28,469 bases of DNA from Methylobacter sp. (lineage in GTDB: Bacteria > Pseudomonadota > Gammaproteobacteria > Methylococcales > Methylomonadaceae). The position numbers were made by a program, and so were the translations under genes. The DNA is taken from contig JALNYY010000041.1 of the NCBI GenBank assembly GCA_023229605.1, positions 1 to 28,469 on the forward strand, given 5' to 3'. A model generated the notes under the pieces. That model made no database searches, was not told the DNA's origin, and saw only the letters and a program-made list of their open reading frames with translations. Below, piece after piece: positions 15,545 to 24,298 of the stretch; positions within the stretch are counted from its first letter, which is position 1; the number at the start of each line of letters is the position of its first letter.

Positions 15545-16918
15545 ATGCAATTCCCCGTTCAACGCCTGCTCAACAGGGCAACTTGGCTTAAGGTTCATCT
15601 TTATCTGGCATTAATCGCCGGATTCTTTTTTGCGTTGATGGGGCTGACCGGCAGTATCAGCGTTTACCGCGAAGAGCTGGACGAGCTGTTGAACCCGCAG
15701 CTGGTTATCGAGCAGCCGTCGGGCAAGCGCCAGTCGCTGGATACAATAATGGCAGCGGTGCAGGCGGCACATCCCGGGCGCTACGGTTCCTGGACTTTGG
15801 AAATGCCCAGGTCCCCCCATGGCATGATTACCGTCTGGTACGATAAACCCAGGGAAACTTTTTTCGAACTGTACGCGCCGCTGATGGTATCGGTAAACCC
15901 GTACACCGCCGAGGTCGTTGCCAGCCGGTTCTGGGGTCAGACAGCGGCCACCTGGCTGCTCGACCTGCACACCCAGCTGAACCTTGGCAGCTTCGGCTGG
16001 AATGCGGTGGGAGTTCTGGGCTTATTGCTGATGATTTCCGTCGCTACCGGCGTTTATTTGTGGTGGCCGGGTATGCGGGGAATTCTGGACGCATTAAAAA
16101 TCCGTCATAATGCAGGCATGATACGGCTCGCTTTCGACCTGCACCGCCTGATCGGGCTGCTTAGCGCATCGATCTTATTGCTGCTGGCGTTCACCGGGTT
16201 TCACCTGAGTTATCCTTCGATACTGGAGACGCTGACCGGCTCATCCGGCATGGAACACGGCGAAACAGGGCGTAACATCATCAGCACGGCGACTCCGAAC
16301 AATCACCCTGTCGGTCTGGAAGCGGCGGAATTTGTCGCTCGCGGCCCGTTTCCCCGCGCCGGACTCAGGCGGGTCACCACGCCTGCCGGCGACAGCGGAA
16401 TTTATCGCATCAACCTGCGTCAAGGCGGCGAGATCAATCAGCGGCACCCCTACACTACGGTTTGGGTGGATCGCTGGAGCGGTCATGTCAAAGAGGTGCG
16501 CGACCCGTTCGGATTTACGCCGGGCGAAACGTTTACAACCTGGATATGGCCTATGCACACCGGCGAGGCTTTCGGCGCGACAGGCCGGTTTATCTGGTTT
16601 CTTTGCGGTATCGGGCTGTTTATTCTCTATGTCAGCGGCCTGCTGCACTGGTTGCACCGGCATGGCAAGGTCAAGGACCGGGAAATGAATTTTAGCGTGA
16701 ACCTGTCAGTAGCAGGCGCGGCGTCGGCGTTACGACCGCTGGCTTGCCGGTTGCAAGACACGGTTTACCGCGCAGGCCTGATGCTTTTTAGACTGACGGG
16801 GTTGCTGCTGCAAAAGGCGAAACTTTATGCGCCGCATGTTATAAGAGGCTGCGCAACGCTACTTCGATGGCTGCGTTCGATGATAACAAACCGGCAAAAA
16901 CGGATAGGACGAGAGTGA
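15545..16918 (+). CDS. PepSY-domain membrane protein, siderophore-iron reductase type
   Basis: From ATG 15545 the protein has 457 residues; the frame is open back to 15449. It begins LKVHLYLALIAGFFFALMGL, the typical first helix of PepSY-TM proteins, followed by TGSISVYREELDELLNP and a PepSY-type periplasmic region. Then come LLDLHTQLNLGSFGWNAVG, a helix ending YLWWPG, DLHRLIGL with another membrane span, TWIWPMHTGEAFG and a final helix LFILYVSGLLHWLHR. The histidines in the membrane segments suit haem binding. Such proteins are found with TonB-dependent receptors and are thought to reduce ferric siderophores at the inner membrane. Here the basic C-terminal tail runs about 80 residues beyond the last typical helix and includes hydrophobic stretches. 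It stands alone, away from the tonB gene. Confidence 0.88.
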   Translation: MQFPVQRLLNRATWLKVHLYLALIAGFFFALMGLTGSISVYREELDELLNPQLVIEQPSGKRQSLDTIMAAVQAAHPGRYGSWTLEMPRSPHGMITVWYDKPRETFFELYAPLMVSVNPYTAEVVASRFWGQTAATWLLDLHTQLNLGSFGWNAVGVLGLLLMISVATGVYLWWPGMRGILDALKIRHNAGMIRLAFDLHRLIGLLSASILLLLAFTGFHLSYPSILETLTGSSGMEHGETGRNIISTATPNNHPVGLEAAEFVARGPFPRAGLRRVTTPAGDSGIYRINLRQGGEINQRHPYTTVWVDRWSGHVKEVRDPFGFTPGETFTTWIWPMHTGEAFGATGRFIWFLCGIGLFILYVSGLLHWLHRHGKVKDREMNFSVNLSVAGAASALRPLACRLQDTVYRAGLMLFRLTGLLLQKAKLYAPHVIRGCATLLRWLRSMITNRQKRIGRE

Positions 16919-16962
16919 CTTAAAGGGCTGTGCGTTTTCCATTCCTTACTTGTCCGCCGGGT

Positions 16963-17451
16963 CTACCTGACATATTTTGAAATCCGGTCCCATAAGTGCG
17001 GAAATTGATTTTTTATGATCGTTTGCTCGGCCAATTCCATGTCTTCATAGTCAAATCCGGGCGATACCGCTTCACTGATTAAACCAAATTCGCCCGCCTC
17101 TAACTCCGTTGCTTTCCAGCAACCTCCCCGAACAATTAATTGCAGTTGCTGTCCCTTATCAAGATCATCCCCGAGCACTTTTTCCTCAAGATTGCCCTCA
17201 GGATGGAGGATTAAATAGGTCAACGGGGAACCGCCATGAAAATAATGGATAATATCCGACTTGTTTTTATGCAGGTAACCTATCGGACTGTCGTCGGTCA
17301 GCATGTAAAAAATGGAGGACAGTATACATCTCGGCTTTGAATTGGCGGGTATGCCGGTTTTCAGGTCGGAACTATAGGTCCTGGTAAAATAGCCGCCTTC
17401 AATATGGGGCTCCAATAATAGCTTCTCGATGAGCTGTTGCTTGTTCATCAT
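16963..17451 (-). CDS. DUF985 cupin protein
   Basis: The 162-residue protein matches the Cupin_5/DUF985 family. Landmarks are LLLEPHIEGGYFTRTY near the start, SSIFYMLTDDSPIGYLHKNK, IIHYFHGGSPLTYLILHPEG, RGGCWKATELEAGEFGLISE and VSPGFDYEDMELA. The fold is a small beta-barrel with conserved His and Glu residues that may bind metal. The family has no settled reaction. The ribosome site AGGA lies 7 bases before the first of two adjacent ATG codons. It is convergent with the PepSY gene, and no operon partner is evident. Confidence 0.9.
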   Translation of the reverse strand: MMNKQQLIEKLLLEPHIEGGYFTRTYSSDLKTGIPANSKPRCILSSIFYMLTDDSPIGYLHKNKSDIIHYFHGGSPLTYLILHPEGNLEEKVLGDDLDKGQQLQLIVRGGCWKATELEAGEFGLISEAVSPGFDYEDMELAEQTIIKNQFPHLWDRISKYVR

Positions 17452-17581
17452 GTCGTCCTGCTTAGTGCAAACTGTAAAGCGGTGAAGGCATTCATAACTA
17501 ACGGCTGGCTAAAGGGGGAATCTCAAAAACAGGAAAAACCGATGTTCGGCGGAAGAGGAATTTGGCTTGTATCCGTATCGT

Positions 17582-17606
17582 AAAAGCGGCCGGCTGACCG
17601 CCTTTT
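17582..17606 (-). terminator. Possible terminator after skp
   Basis: AAAAGCGG and CCGCCTTTT can pair with one bulge, about 50 bp downstream of the skp stop. The T-run is short, so termination is uncertain. Confidence 0.3.
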
Positions 17607-17656
17607 CGATGGAATTTGGAGTCCGCCAGCCCGTTAAGGACTAACAGTAAAATCAA

Positions 17657-18157
17657 TTAATTGGGCAGAGCGGCTAATTTTTGTTGAACTTGAGCAGTGA
17701 CATCGATCTTTTCATCGGCATAAATAACGCCATCGGTGAGCAACAAATCAAAGTTCTGCTCTTTGGCTATACCGCGAATAACTTCAACGATGCGGCTTTG
17801 CAATTTACCCAATTCTTCATTGCGGCGAACATTAAAATCTTCGCTAAACTCCTGCTGCGCCCTTTTTGCATCCCTTTTTTTGTTTAGAATATCTTTTTCC
17901 ATATTAACTCGTGCCGACTCGCCCATCACGGCCGCATCTTTGGCCATTTTGTCATCCATGCTTTGGATTTCTTTTTGTTGCGCAACTAATTGCTTATCGC
18001 GCGGTGAAAATTCCTGTTCCAGGCGTTTTTTGGCTTTTTCTGCCTGGGGGGCTTTTTCAAGAACGGCGGGTATATTGACAAAACCAATCTTTAAGTCGGC
18101 AAAGCTTACATTGGTAATAAGTAACAGTCCTAAAAATAGGGCGATTTTCGTTTTCAT
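17657..18157 (-). CDS. skp: Skp/OmpH-family periplasmic chaperone
   Basis: The 166-residue protein has a signal peptide (MKTKIALFLGLLLITNVSFA) followed by DLKIGFVNIPAVLEKAPQA, the usual start of mature Skp. A long charged coiled coil occupies about residues 40-125, and a closing segment includes IRGIAKEQNFDLLLTDGVIY. Skp trimers hold unfolded outer-membrane proteins in the periplasm on their way to the BAM complex. In most gammaproteobacteria skp follows bamA and precedes lpxD. Here neither gene is beside it, so this may be a relocated or second copy. Confidence 0.9.
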   Translation of the reverse strand: MKTKIALFLGLLLITNVSFADLKIGFVNIPAVLEKAPQAEKAKKRLEQEFSPRDKQLVAQQKEIQSMDDKMAKDAAVMGESARVNMEKDILNKKRDAKRAQQEFSEDFNVRRNEELGKLQSRIVEVIRGIAKEQNFDLLLTDGVIYADEKIDVTAQVQQKLAALPN

Positions 18158-18334
18158 TGTTAAACAAGTCTCGGGTTATAGTGAAATATATAGTGCATGA
18201 AAAAAACTTGGAAGTTTTGCTGAATTATAAGGCGGGGAAGCTTATTAAACAAAAAGATTTGAACAAATCTGCACCGGAACCTCTGTTTTGATCCCGATAA
18301 ATGGTCGCGTTAATCTGTCGTCCGGCTATAAGAG

Positions 18335-18363
18335 AAAAACTCGCCTTAGCCTGAGCGAGTTTT
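18335..18363 (-). terminator. Intrinsic terminator of the DksA-like gene
   Basis: AAAACTCGC and GCGAGTTTT form a 9-bp stem around a 10-base loop. On the minus strand the stem ends in a run of Ts (GAGTTTTTCTC), about 40 bp after the stop at 18403. It could work in both directions. Confidence 0.7.
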
Positions 18364-18402
18364 CCATCCTATAAAATGCTCCGGACTAATCGGGCTTTGC
18401 TT

Positions 18403-18732
18403 TTAGCGGCCCGCCTGACTGGCGCACTTTATACACATAGTGGTATAAGGCACGGCTTTTAATCGCTCCTTATTGATCGGTTGGCCGCAAACCTGGCATG
18501 ATCCGTACCCGCCTTGATCTATTCTGGCGATAGCCTCCCTGACCATCTCTATTTCCGTTCTGGCCGCATTGCCCAAGCCATCCAGGACTTCGTCATTCTC
18601 GGCTTGGGTCGCCTGCTCTTCAAAATCCTTATCTAAAGGCTCTTTGACATCATGGGCGATTTTACCCAGTCGATCATCAAGGTCTTCCAGCATTTCAATT
18701 AGGCTGCTGCGCACTTCTTCATATTCTTTCAT
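18403..18732 (-). CDS. DksA/TraR-family zinc-finger protein
   Basis: From ATG 18732 the protein has 109 residues. That start has a good ribosome site (GAGGG about 8 bases upstream), so the longer open frame to 18801 is rejected. A coiled-coil N-terminal half carries acidic residues near its tip (ENDEVLDGLGNAA, 45-57). The C-terminal half is the typical zinc finger with C79, C82, C100 and C103 (CQVCGQPIN...CIKC). DksA relatives bind the secondary channel of RNA polymerase and modulate transcription, often with ppGpp. This one is shorter than DksA, so it belongs to the broader TraR/YbiI-like group. It is divergent from moxR with under 100 bp between the starts. Confidence 0.88.
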   Translation of the reverse strand: MKEYEEVRSSLIEMLEDLDDRLGKIAHDVKEPLDKDFEEQATQAENDEVLDGLGNAARTEIEMVREAIARIDQGGYGSCQVCGQPINKERLKAVPYTTMCIKCASQAGR

Positions 18733-18829
18733 AACAAATCCCTCTATTTGACTGGCTTTAGTAGAGCATGAATATTGCTCTATAATAAAACCGAATTTCA
18801 TTCATAACCCAACCATCCTATCACCCCTC

Positions 18830-19735
18830 ATGCAGAATGCAATCAATCAGCTTTTAGATTCAGCCAATCAGGTCATACTCGGCAAACCCCGGCAAGTCCG
18901 TCTTGCACTTTGCTGCCTGCTGGCTCGCGGCCATTTGCTGATAGAAGATATTCCCGGCGTCGGCAAAACCACGCTGGCGCACACGCTGGCAAAGCTGCTG
19001 GGCTTAAATTACCAGCGGATTCAGTTCACCAGCGATATTCTGCCTGCCGACATCATCGGCGCTTCGGTATTCGATGCCAGGAATCACGCATTCAAATTTC
19101 ATCCCGGCCCGGTTTTTAACCAGATGGTGTTGGCCGATGAGATTAACCGCGCCACGCCCAAGGCGCAAAGCGCTCTGCTGGAAGCCATGGAAGAGCACCA
19201 AGTGACGGTGGAAGGAAAAACCTATCCGCTGCCTGAACCCTTTTTTGTGATCGCCACGCAAAACCCGTCCCATCAGATAGGCACGTTTCCGTTACCGGAG
19301 TCGCAACTGGATCGTTTTTTAATGCGTATCGAACTGGGCTATCCCGATCATCAGGCAGAAAGGCAATTGCTTGCCGGACAAAGCAGGCGCAACCTGTGCG
19401 AATCGCTGCCTGTACAGCTGCCGCCGGAACAACTGCAGCGGATACAGCAGGCGGTTAGCCAGGTTCATACGTCGGCTGCCCTGCTTGATTACTGCCAGGC
19501 CATCATTGGTTTTACCCGCGAATCATCCGAGTATCACTGCGGCTTGTCGCCCAGAGCCGGGTTGGCGCTGCTGACCGCGGCCAAAGCCTGGGCGTTTATG
19601 GACCAGCGCGATGCGGTTATCCCGGAAGACCTGCAAGCCGTGCTGGCGGCTGTCGCAGGGCATAGATTGCGGGCAGGCAATGCCGATTCGGAAGCCATCG
19701 TCGCGCCGATCTTGGCTAAAGTCGCCGTCCATTGA
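18830..19735 (+). CDS. MoxR-family AAA+ ATPase
   Basis: This 301-residue protein has Walker A PGVGKTTLA (GVGKTT at 43-48), Walker B VLADEINRA (DE at 103-104), the sensor strand FVIATQNP and the LDRFLMRI motif. These are standard for MoxR ATPases, which act as chaperones or assembly factors for partner proteins, often proteins with von Willebrand A domains. It is the first gene of a three-gene operon. Its stop overlaps the likely TTG start of the DUF58 gene. The set moxR-DUF58-transglutaminase is common in gammaproteobacteria, but its cellular role is still poorly defined. Confidence 0.93.
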   Translation: MQNAINQLLDSANQVILGKPRQVRLALCCLLARGHLLIEDIPGVGKTTLAHTLAKLLGLNYQRIQFTSDILPADIIGASVFDARNHAFKFHPGPVFNQMVLADEINRATPKAQSALLEAMEEHQVTVEGKTYPLPEPFFVIATQNPSHQIGTFPLPESQLDRFLMRIELGYPDHQAERQLLAGQSRRNLCESLPVQLPPEQLQRIQQAVSQVHTSAALLDYCQAIIGFTRESSEYHCGLSPRAGLALLTAAKAWAFMDQRDAVIPEDLQAVLAAVAGHRLRAGNADSEAIVAPILAKVAVH

Positions 19736-20667
19736 ACTTGAAAGAACGCTTCCGGCTCAGCCGGTTTGTTTCAGGCGAAAAAGCCGTTGACGAGCCTGTC
19801 ACCTTAAACCACCGGCGCATCTTTATTTTACCGACGCAACGGGGTTTAGGCTTTGCCGTGCTGATTATCCTGCTGTTGCTGATTGCCTTTGTCTATAACA
19901 ATAACCTGGCCTATCTGCTGGCGTTCTTACTGGCGAGCGTTTTTTTCGTCACCATCCTGCACAGCTACAAATCGCTATCCGGCCTGGTTGTGCAAAAAGG
20001 CCGGAGTAAAGCCGTGTTTGCCCAAGAAGCCGCAGGATTCGACATCCATATCCACAACCCTGGCGATATGGAACGCCGGCAGTTACGGATTACACTTCAG
20101 GATACCCAATGCCTGACCATGCAACCGCAAAGCACGGCGCATATCACGCTTTATTCGATAACCCGGCAAAGAGGCTGGCACGAAGCGGGGACGGTCACCG
20201 TCTCCAGCACGTTTCCGCTGGGCTTATTCCGCGCCTGGTCGCCGATCCGTTTTAATCTTAAGGCCTTGGTTTATCCAAAACCGGCGCATCTTGAAATACC
20301 TTTTCCGGTAACGCCGTCGGCGCAGGCCCAACAGGGATTCAGCCGCAACAGCGGCGATGACTTTTACGGCCTGCGGCAATACCAGTCCGGCGACCCGATC
20401 AAACACATACACTGGAAAGCGTTTGCCAAAGGCTTGGGCGTGTTCAGCAAACAATACGGCGGCGAAGATTCGGCCCAAATCCGGCTCGATTACGAGCTGG
20501 CGCCCGGACATGATGTTGAGCAACGCTTAAGCCAACTGTGCCGCTGGGTAGTCGATGCGGAACAGGCCGGAATCAGTTACGGCTTTTCTTTGCCGGGATT
20601 AAAACTGCCGCCCGATAACGGCCCGGCGCATTATCGAAAATGCCTGGAAGCGCTGGCGCTGTTTTGA
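19732..20667 (+). CDS. DUF58-domain membrane protein
   Basis: The 311-residue protein has two membrane helices near its N-terminus (LGFAVLIILLLLIAFVY and LAYLLAFLLASVFFVTILH). A DUF58 domain follows, with the signature YQSGDPIKHIHWKAFAKG near residues 221-238. DUF58 proteins accompany MoxR ATPases and resemble von Willebrand A proteins in fold. The start is the TTG at 19732, which overlaps the moxR stop by four bases; a second TTG at 19738 is possible. The last base of its stop is the first base of the tgpA ATG, so all three genes should be translated as a unit. Confidence 0.9.
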   Translation: MNLKERFRLSRFVSGEKAVDEPVTLNHRRIFILPTQRGLGFAVLIILLLLIAFVYNNNLAYLLAFLLASVFFVTILHSYKSLSGLVVQKGRSKAVFAQEAAGFDIHIHNPGDMERRQLRITLQDTQCLTMQPQSTAHITLYSITRQRGWHEAGTVTVSSTFPLGLFRAWSPIRFNLKALVYPKPAHLEIPFPVTPSAQAQQGFSRNSGDDFYGLRQYQSGDPIKHIHWKAFAKGLGVFSKQYGGEDSAQIRLDYELAPGHDVEQRLSQLCRWVVDAEQAGISYGFSLPGLKLPPDNGPAHYRKCLEALALF

Positions 20668-22610
20668 TGATGAAAACGGAACTCGGCAAAAACGTTTTAA
20701 TCTTTTTGCTGTCCGCAATCGGGCTGATTGTGTTTCCGCATGTTTACCATATCCCGACCGCCGTTTTCGGCTTTTTTTGCCTGCTGCTGGCCTGGCGGTT
20801 TGCCGGGGTCTGGAAGCCAAACCTGCTGCCCGGAACAGCGGTTATTTTTTTGCTGGCCGCCTGCGGAATCGCCCTGCTGTATAGCCTGCATCAAGGCATA
20901 TTCGGGCGCGATGCCGGGACCAATTTGTTTATCACCGCGCTGGGGCTGAAATTACTGGAGATTAAAAAAGAGCGCGATCTTTATCTGGTCAGCTATCTGG
21001 CTTTTATTGTCGCGGCCTCGCAGTTTTTATACGAGCAAAGCATACTGATGGCGGCTTATATCCTGCTGGTCTGCTGTCTGTTGTTGGCGGCTCTGGTCAC
21101 GATTAACAGCTGCAAGGCGCAAACGCTTACGTCATTAAAAACAGCGCTGATTATCACGCTCCAGGCAATACCGATTGCGGTGGCCTTGTTTATTTTATTT
21201 CCCCGCCTTGAAGCGCCAAGATGGATGCTGTTTAACGAGCCTCAGCAAACCCGGTCAGGCTTGAGCGATACTATGGAACCCGGCTCGATCAGCAATCTGG
21301 TCAAGTCTTACGAACTGGTTTTCCGGGCAAAATTCGCCGGCGCAATTCCGCCATCCGGACAACGCTATTGGCGCGGCCCGGTTCTTTCTTATACCGACGG
21401 CAAGCGCTGGACCCCGGCGGCTTTCCTAAAACCTATTAAAAGTCCAGTCGTTACCGGCGCGCCTTATCAATATACAATTCTGATGGAGCCGCAGGATAAA
21501 AACTGGATTTTTGCGCTGGATATGCCCAAAGGCTTTTCCCCGCCTTTAAGCCTGAATGCAGGCTACCAGCTCACTACGTCAGACAGCCCCGGCAAGCGCG
21601 CCGAATATCAGCTGACTTCCTATACCGACTACAACACCGGCCCAATCAACCCTGGCGAATATAGGACCGCAACGCAGTTGCCCGGCGAACCCTCGGACAG
21701 GATCAAACAGCTGGTCAGCCGGTTGCACGGCTTTGACGGCGCCCCAGACGATTTTATAAAACAGCTGTTGAACCATTTCAGGCAGGAAGATTTCCATTAC
21801 ACCTTGACCCCGCCGGTGATGGAGGAAAACCCGATCGAAAGCTTTTTATTTAAAACCCGTTACGGGTTTTGCAGCCATTACGCGTCCGCCTTCGTGTATT
21901 TAATGCGCGTCGCCCACATTCCGGCGCGCGTCGTTACCGGCTATCAGGGCGGGGAATTGAACAAAGTCGGCGATTTCCTGGAAATAAGACAAGCCGACGC
22001 CCATGCCTGGGCCGAAGTCTCGCTGGAGAACCGGGGCTGGGTTCGGGTCGACCCGACAGCCGCGATTGCGCCGGAAAGAATCGAGCGGGAGATTAATGTA
22101 AACCGGCAAACCGCCTACGGTATCGCAACAGCCGACAAATACCTGCCGCTGCCGGCTTACAACTGGCTAAAACATACCCGTCAGCTGTGGAGCAGCGTCG
22201 ATTACAACTGGCAACGCTGGGTCATCAATTACGACAACAAGAGCCAGTCCGGCTTCCTGTCGTCATTCGGCATTAATGACCTAAAAGCCATGATTTACGG
22301 GATGATCGCGATCATAGCGGCGATAACCGCCGTGCTTTGCTGGTTTCTGCTGTACCAAAAACCGAAAACCGCCGATAAAGTTTTGCTGGTCTATAACCGG
22401 TTTTGTAACAAGCTCGCCAAACACGGGCTGATCAAACATGCCGGCGAAGGGGCTAAAGACTTTGCCGAAAGAGCTAAAATAAAACTGCCTGAGCGGGCGG
22501 AAGCCATAGACCGGATCACCACGGTATTTATCAGGCTGCGTTACGGGCGGGCGGCAACCGACGAGGATTTCCAGCAGCTCAAGACGCGGGTTGGCTTATT
22601 TAAAACCTGA
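20667..22610 (+). CDS. tgpA: TgpA-type membrane transglutaminase
   Basis: From the ATG at 20667 the protein has 647 residues. Five or six membrane helices fill the first 180 residues. A periplasmic domain contains the transglutaminase core with catalytic Cys402 (RYGFCSHYASAFVYLMR), His446 (DAHAWAEV) and Asp462 (RVDPTAA). A last helix (MIYGMIAIIAAITAVLCWFL) leads to a cytoplasmic tail with a DUF4129-like end. In Pseudomonas aeruginosa TgpA is a periplasmic transglutaminase important for growth; substrates are not well known. The ATG shares one base with the preceding stop (TGATG), which is why the longer open frame from 20640 is not used. Confidence 0.92.
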   Translation: MMKTELGKNVLIFLLSAIGLIVFPHVYHIPTAVFGFFCLLLAWRFAGVWKPNLLPGTAVIFLLAACGIALLYSLHQGIFGRDAGTNLFITALGLKLLEIKKERDLYLVSYLAFIVAASQFLYEQSILMAAYILLVCCLLLAALVTINSCKAQTLTSLKTALIITLQAIPIAVALFILFPRLEAPRWMLFNEPQQTRSGLSDTMEPGSISNLVKSYELVFRAKFAGAIPPSGQRYWRGPVLSYTDGKRWTPAAFLKPIKSPVVTGAPYQYTILMEPQDKNWIFALDMPKGFSPPLSLNAGYQLTTSDSPGKRAEYQLTSYTDYNTGPINPGEYRTATQLPGEPSDRIKQLVSRLHGFDGAPDDFIKQLLNHFRQEDFHYTLTPPVMEENPIESFLFKTRYGFCSHYASAFVYLMRVAHIPARVVTGYQGGELNKVGDFLEIRQADAHAWAEVSLENRGWVRVDPTAAIAPERIEREINVNRQTAYGIATADKYLPLPAYNWLKHTRQLWSSVDYNWQRWVINYDNKSQSGFLSSFGINDLKAMIYGMIAIIAAITAVLCWFLLYQKPKTADKVLLVYNRFCNKLAKHGLIKHAGEGAKDFAERAKIKLPERAEAIDRITTVFIRLRYGRAATDEDFQQLKTRVGLFKT

Positions 22611-22616
22611 TTCAGC

Positions 22617-22635
22617 AAGCCTATCTTTCAGGCTT
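22617..22635. terminator. Small inverted repeat between tgpA and recD
   Basis: AAGCCT and AGGCTT flank seven bases in the 17-bp gap between the convergent tgpA and recD genes, overlapping the recD stop. It is a weak candidate for a shared terminator. Confidence 0.3.
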
Positions 22636-24298
22636 TGAACTTATCGGCCAGTCCGGTAATTCTCTCGATTTTTTGCCGGACTGTCGCGGTGAATACCGCC
22701 CCACTGGCGACCAGTTTGATGGTTTTCTTTGCCCGGGTAATTGCAGTGTACAGCAGTTCCTTGGTCAACACGGGGTTGATCGGTTCGGGCAGGACGATCA
22801 ACACTTCCTCGAATTCGGAGCCCTGGCTCTTATGTATCGTCATCGCAAAAACGGTTTCGCAATGCGGCACACGGGCGGGCAGGTATTTTTTGACGCTGCC
22901 GTCGGCGCGCTGGAAAAACACCATCAGTTTCCCGGCATATAGGCTGTCCGGCATGCAAATGCCAATATCGCCGTTATAAAGATGCAGCGCCGGGTTGTTT
23001 TGGCTGACCATGACCGGCCGCCCCGGATACCATAAACCGGACAAATCGATCCGCTGTTGCTCGGCCAGTTTTTGTTCGACCCGGTAATTGATGTCGGCAA
23101 CGCTGTTTTTTCCGTGCCGGTTGGAACACAGCACCTGGAAACGGCTGAACGCCTGATATATCTGCTCGAATCCGGCCTCGGCCTTAATCAACTGCAAATA
23201 CTCCGCCTGCTGTGCCGCGACATAATCGATTAAATCTTCATCGAGACATTGCACCGCATCGTCTGCGCCGTCGGATAAAATTTGCCAGGCGAGTTCATCC
23301 TGCTGACAGTTGACCGCCTCGGCCAACTCTTTTATCGTTCCGCCGAAACGGTGCGATTTCCTTAGCGTGTAGACGTTGTCTTGCAAGGCCTCCGCGATAG
23401 CCAAATCGGCCAGCACCGCGCCGGATTCGACTGAAGCCAGCTGATCCTTGTCGCCCAACAAGATCAAGCGCGCGCCGGGTTTTAACGCGTCAAGCAGCTT
23501 GCTCATCAAGGCCAGATCGACCATCGACGCTTCGTCAACCACGATTAGATCGTAAACCAGCGGCTTATCGGCGTCATGCCGAAAATACGGCGACGGCGGC
23601 ATTGCGCCCAGCAGGCGATGCAGCGTGGTTACCGTTTCCGGGATATGATTTTTTATCGCCTCAGAACACGGCAGCTTCGCTTTGCTGAAGCCGATCGATT
23701 CCTGAAGGCGCATCGCGGCCTTTCCGGTCGGAGCAGCCAGGGCGATATGCAGCGGCTGTTCCGCCAGCTCCTGCAACAACGCCAAAATTTTAACGACGGT
23801 AAAGGTTTTGCCGGTTCCAGGTCCGCCGGTAATAATGCTGAACGACTTCGTGGCGGCCATTTTCGCGGCCTCGCGCTGGTCTTTGTTTTGATCAAGCGCA
23901 TCGAAATAACGGTCCAGCATCGCGTCCAGTTTTTCAACCGAGTGCCCGGTTTGGGACATCGCCTTGATCTTCATCGCCAGCCGGTTTTCGTAATGCCAGT
24001 AACGGTGCAGGTACAGACGGTCCTGCTCGATAATCAGCGGCTGCGGACCGGCTTGCCCGGCAGCAGCCGTCTCTGCCAGCCCGGAAGCGAGCAGCAATGC
24101 CCGTTCGTTATCGTCTATTCGGATACAACTGTGGCCCTGGTTTTGCTCGTAAGACGCCGTCATCACGATAGTTTCGAAAGCCTGTCTTTGTCCGGGATCG
24201 AAGTCGGTGCGCTGACTCAAAAATCGAGCAAACGCGGCATCCAGGCGGCTGAAGGCTCGTTGTTCGGTTTGCGCTGCATCCAAGTCGTAATCTATCAC
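22628..24298 (-). CDS. recD: Exonuclease V alpha subunit RecD
   Basis: This 556-residue protein is a superfamily-1B helicase. Walker A GGPGTGKT is at 158-165. Later come VVDEASMVDLALM, LLGDKDQLASVESGAVLADL, and the C-terminal TIHKSQGSEFEEVLIVLP with YTAITRAKKTIKLV. The N-terminal 120 residues match the RecD domain that contacts RecC. Within RecBCD, RecD is the fast 5'-to-3' motor that unwinds broken ends for repair and for degradation of foreign DNA. Its start overlaps the recB stop by four bases, as is usual. It is a little shorter than the E. coli protein (608 residues) but has all helicase motifs. Confidence 0.95.
   Translation of the reverse strand: MIDYDLDAAQTEQRAFSRLDAAFARFLSQRTDFDPGQRQAFETIVMTASYEQNQGHSCIRIDDNERALLLASGLAETAAAGQAGPQPLIIEQDRLYLHRYWHYENRLAMKIKAMSQTGHSVEKLDAMLDRYFDALDQNKDQREAAKMAATKSFSIITGGPGTGKTFTVVKILALLQELAEQPLHIALAAPTGKAAMRLQESIGFSKAKLPCSEAIKNHIPETVTTLHRLLGAMPPSPYFRHDADKPLVYDLIVVDEASMVDLALMSKLLDALKPGARLILLGDKDQLASVESGAVLADLAIAEALQDNVYTLRKSHRFGGTIKELAEAVNCQQDELAWQILSDGADDAVQCLDEDLIDYVAAQQAEYLQLIKAEAGFEQIYQAFSRFQVLCSNRHGKNSVADINYRVEQKLAEQQRIDLSGLWYPGRPVMVSQNNPALHLYNGDIGICMPDSLYAGKLMVFFQRADGSVKKYLPARVPHCETVFAMTIHKSQGSEFEEVLIVLPEPINPVLTKELLYTAITRAKKTIKLVASGAVFTATVRQKIERITGLADKFKA

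Noticed and set aside
18733..18801. Longer N-terminus for the DksA-like protein
   Set aside because: The added 23 residues do not resemble the family, and a good ribosome site precedes the internal ATG at 18732.
20640..20666. Upstream start for tgpA overlapping DUF58
   Set aside because: The ATG at 20667 overlaps the preceding stop in the normal coupled manner, and the extra residues add nothing to the membrane topology.
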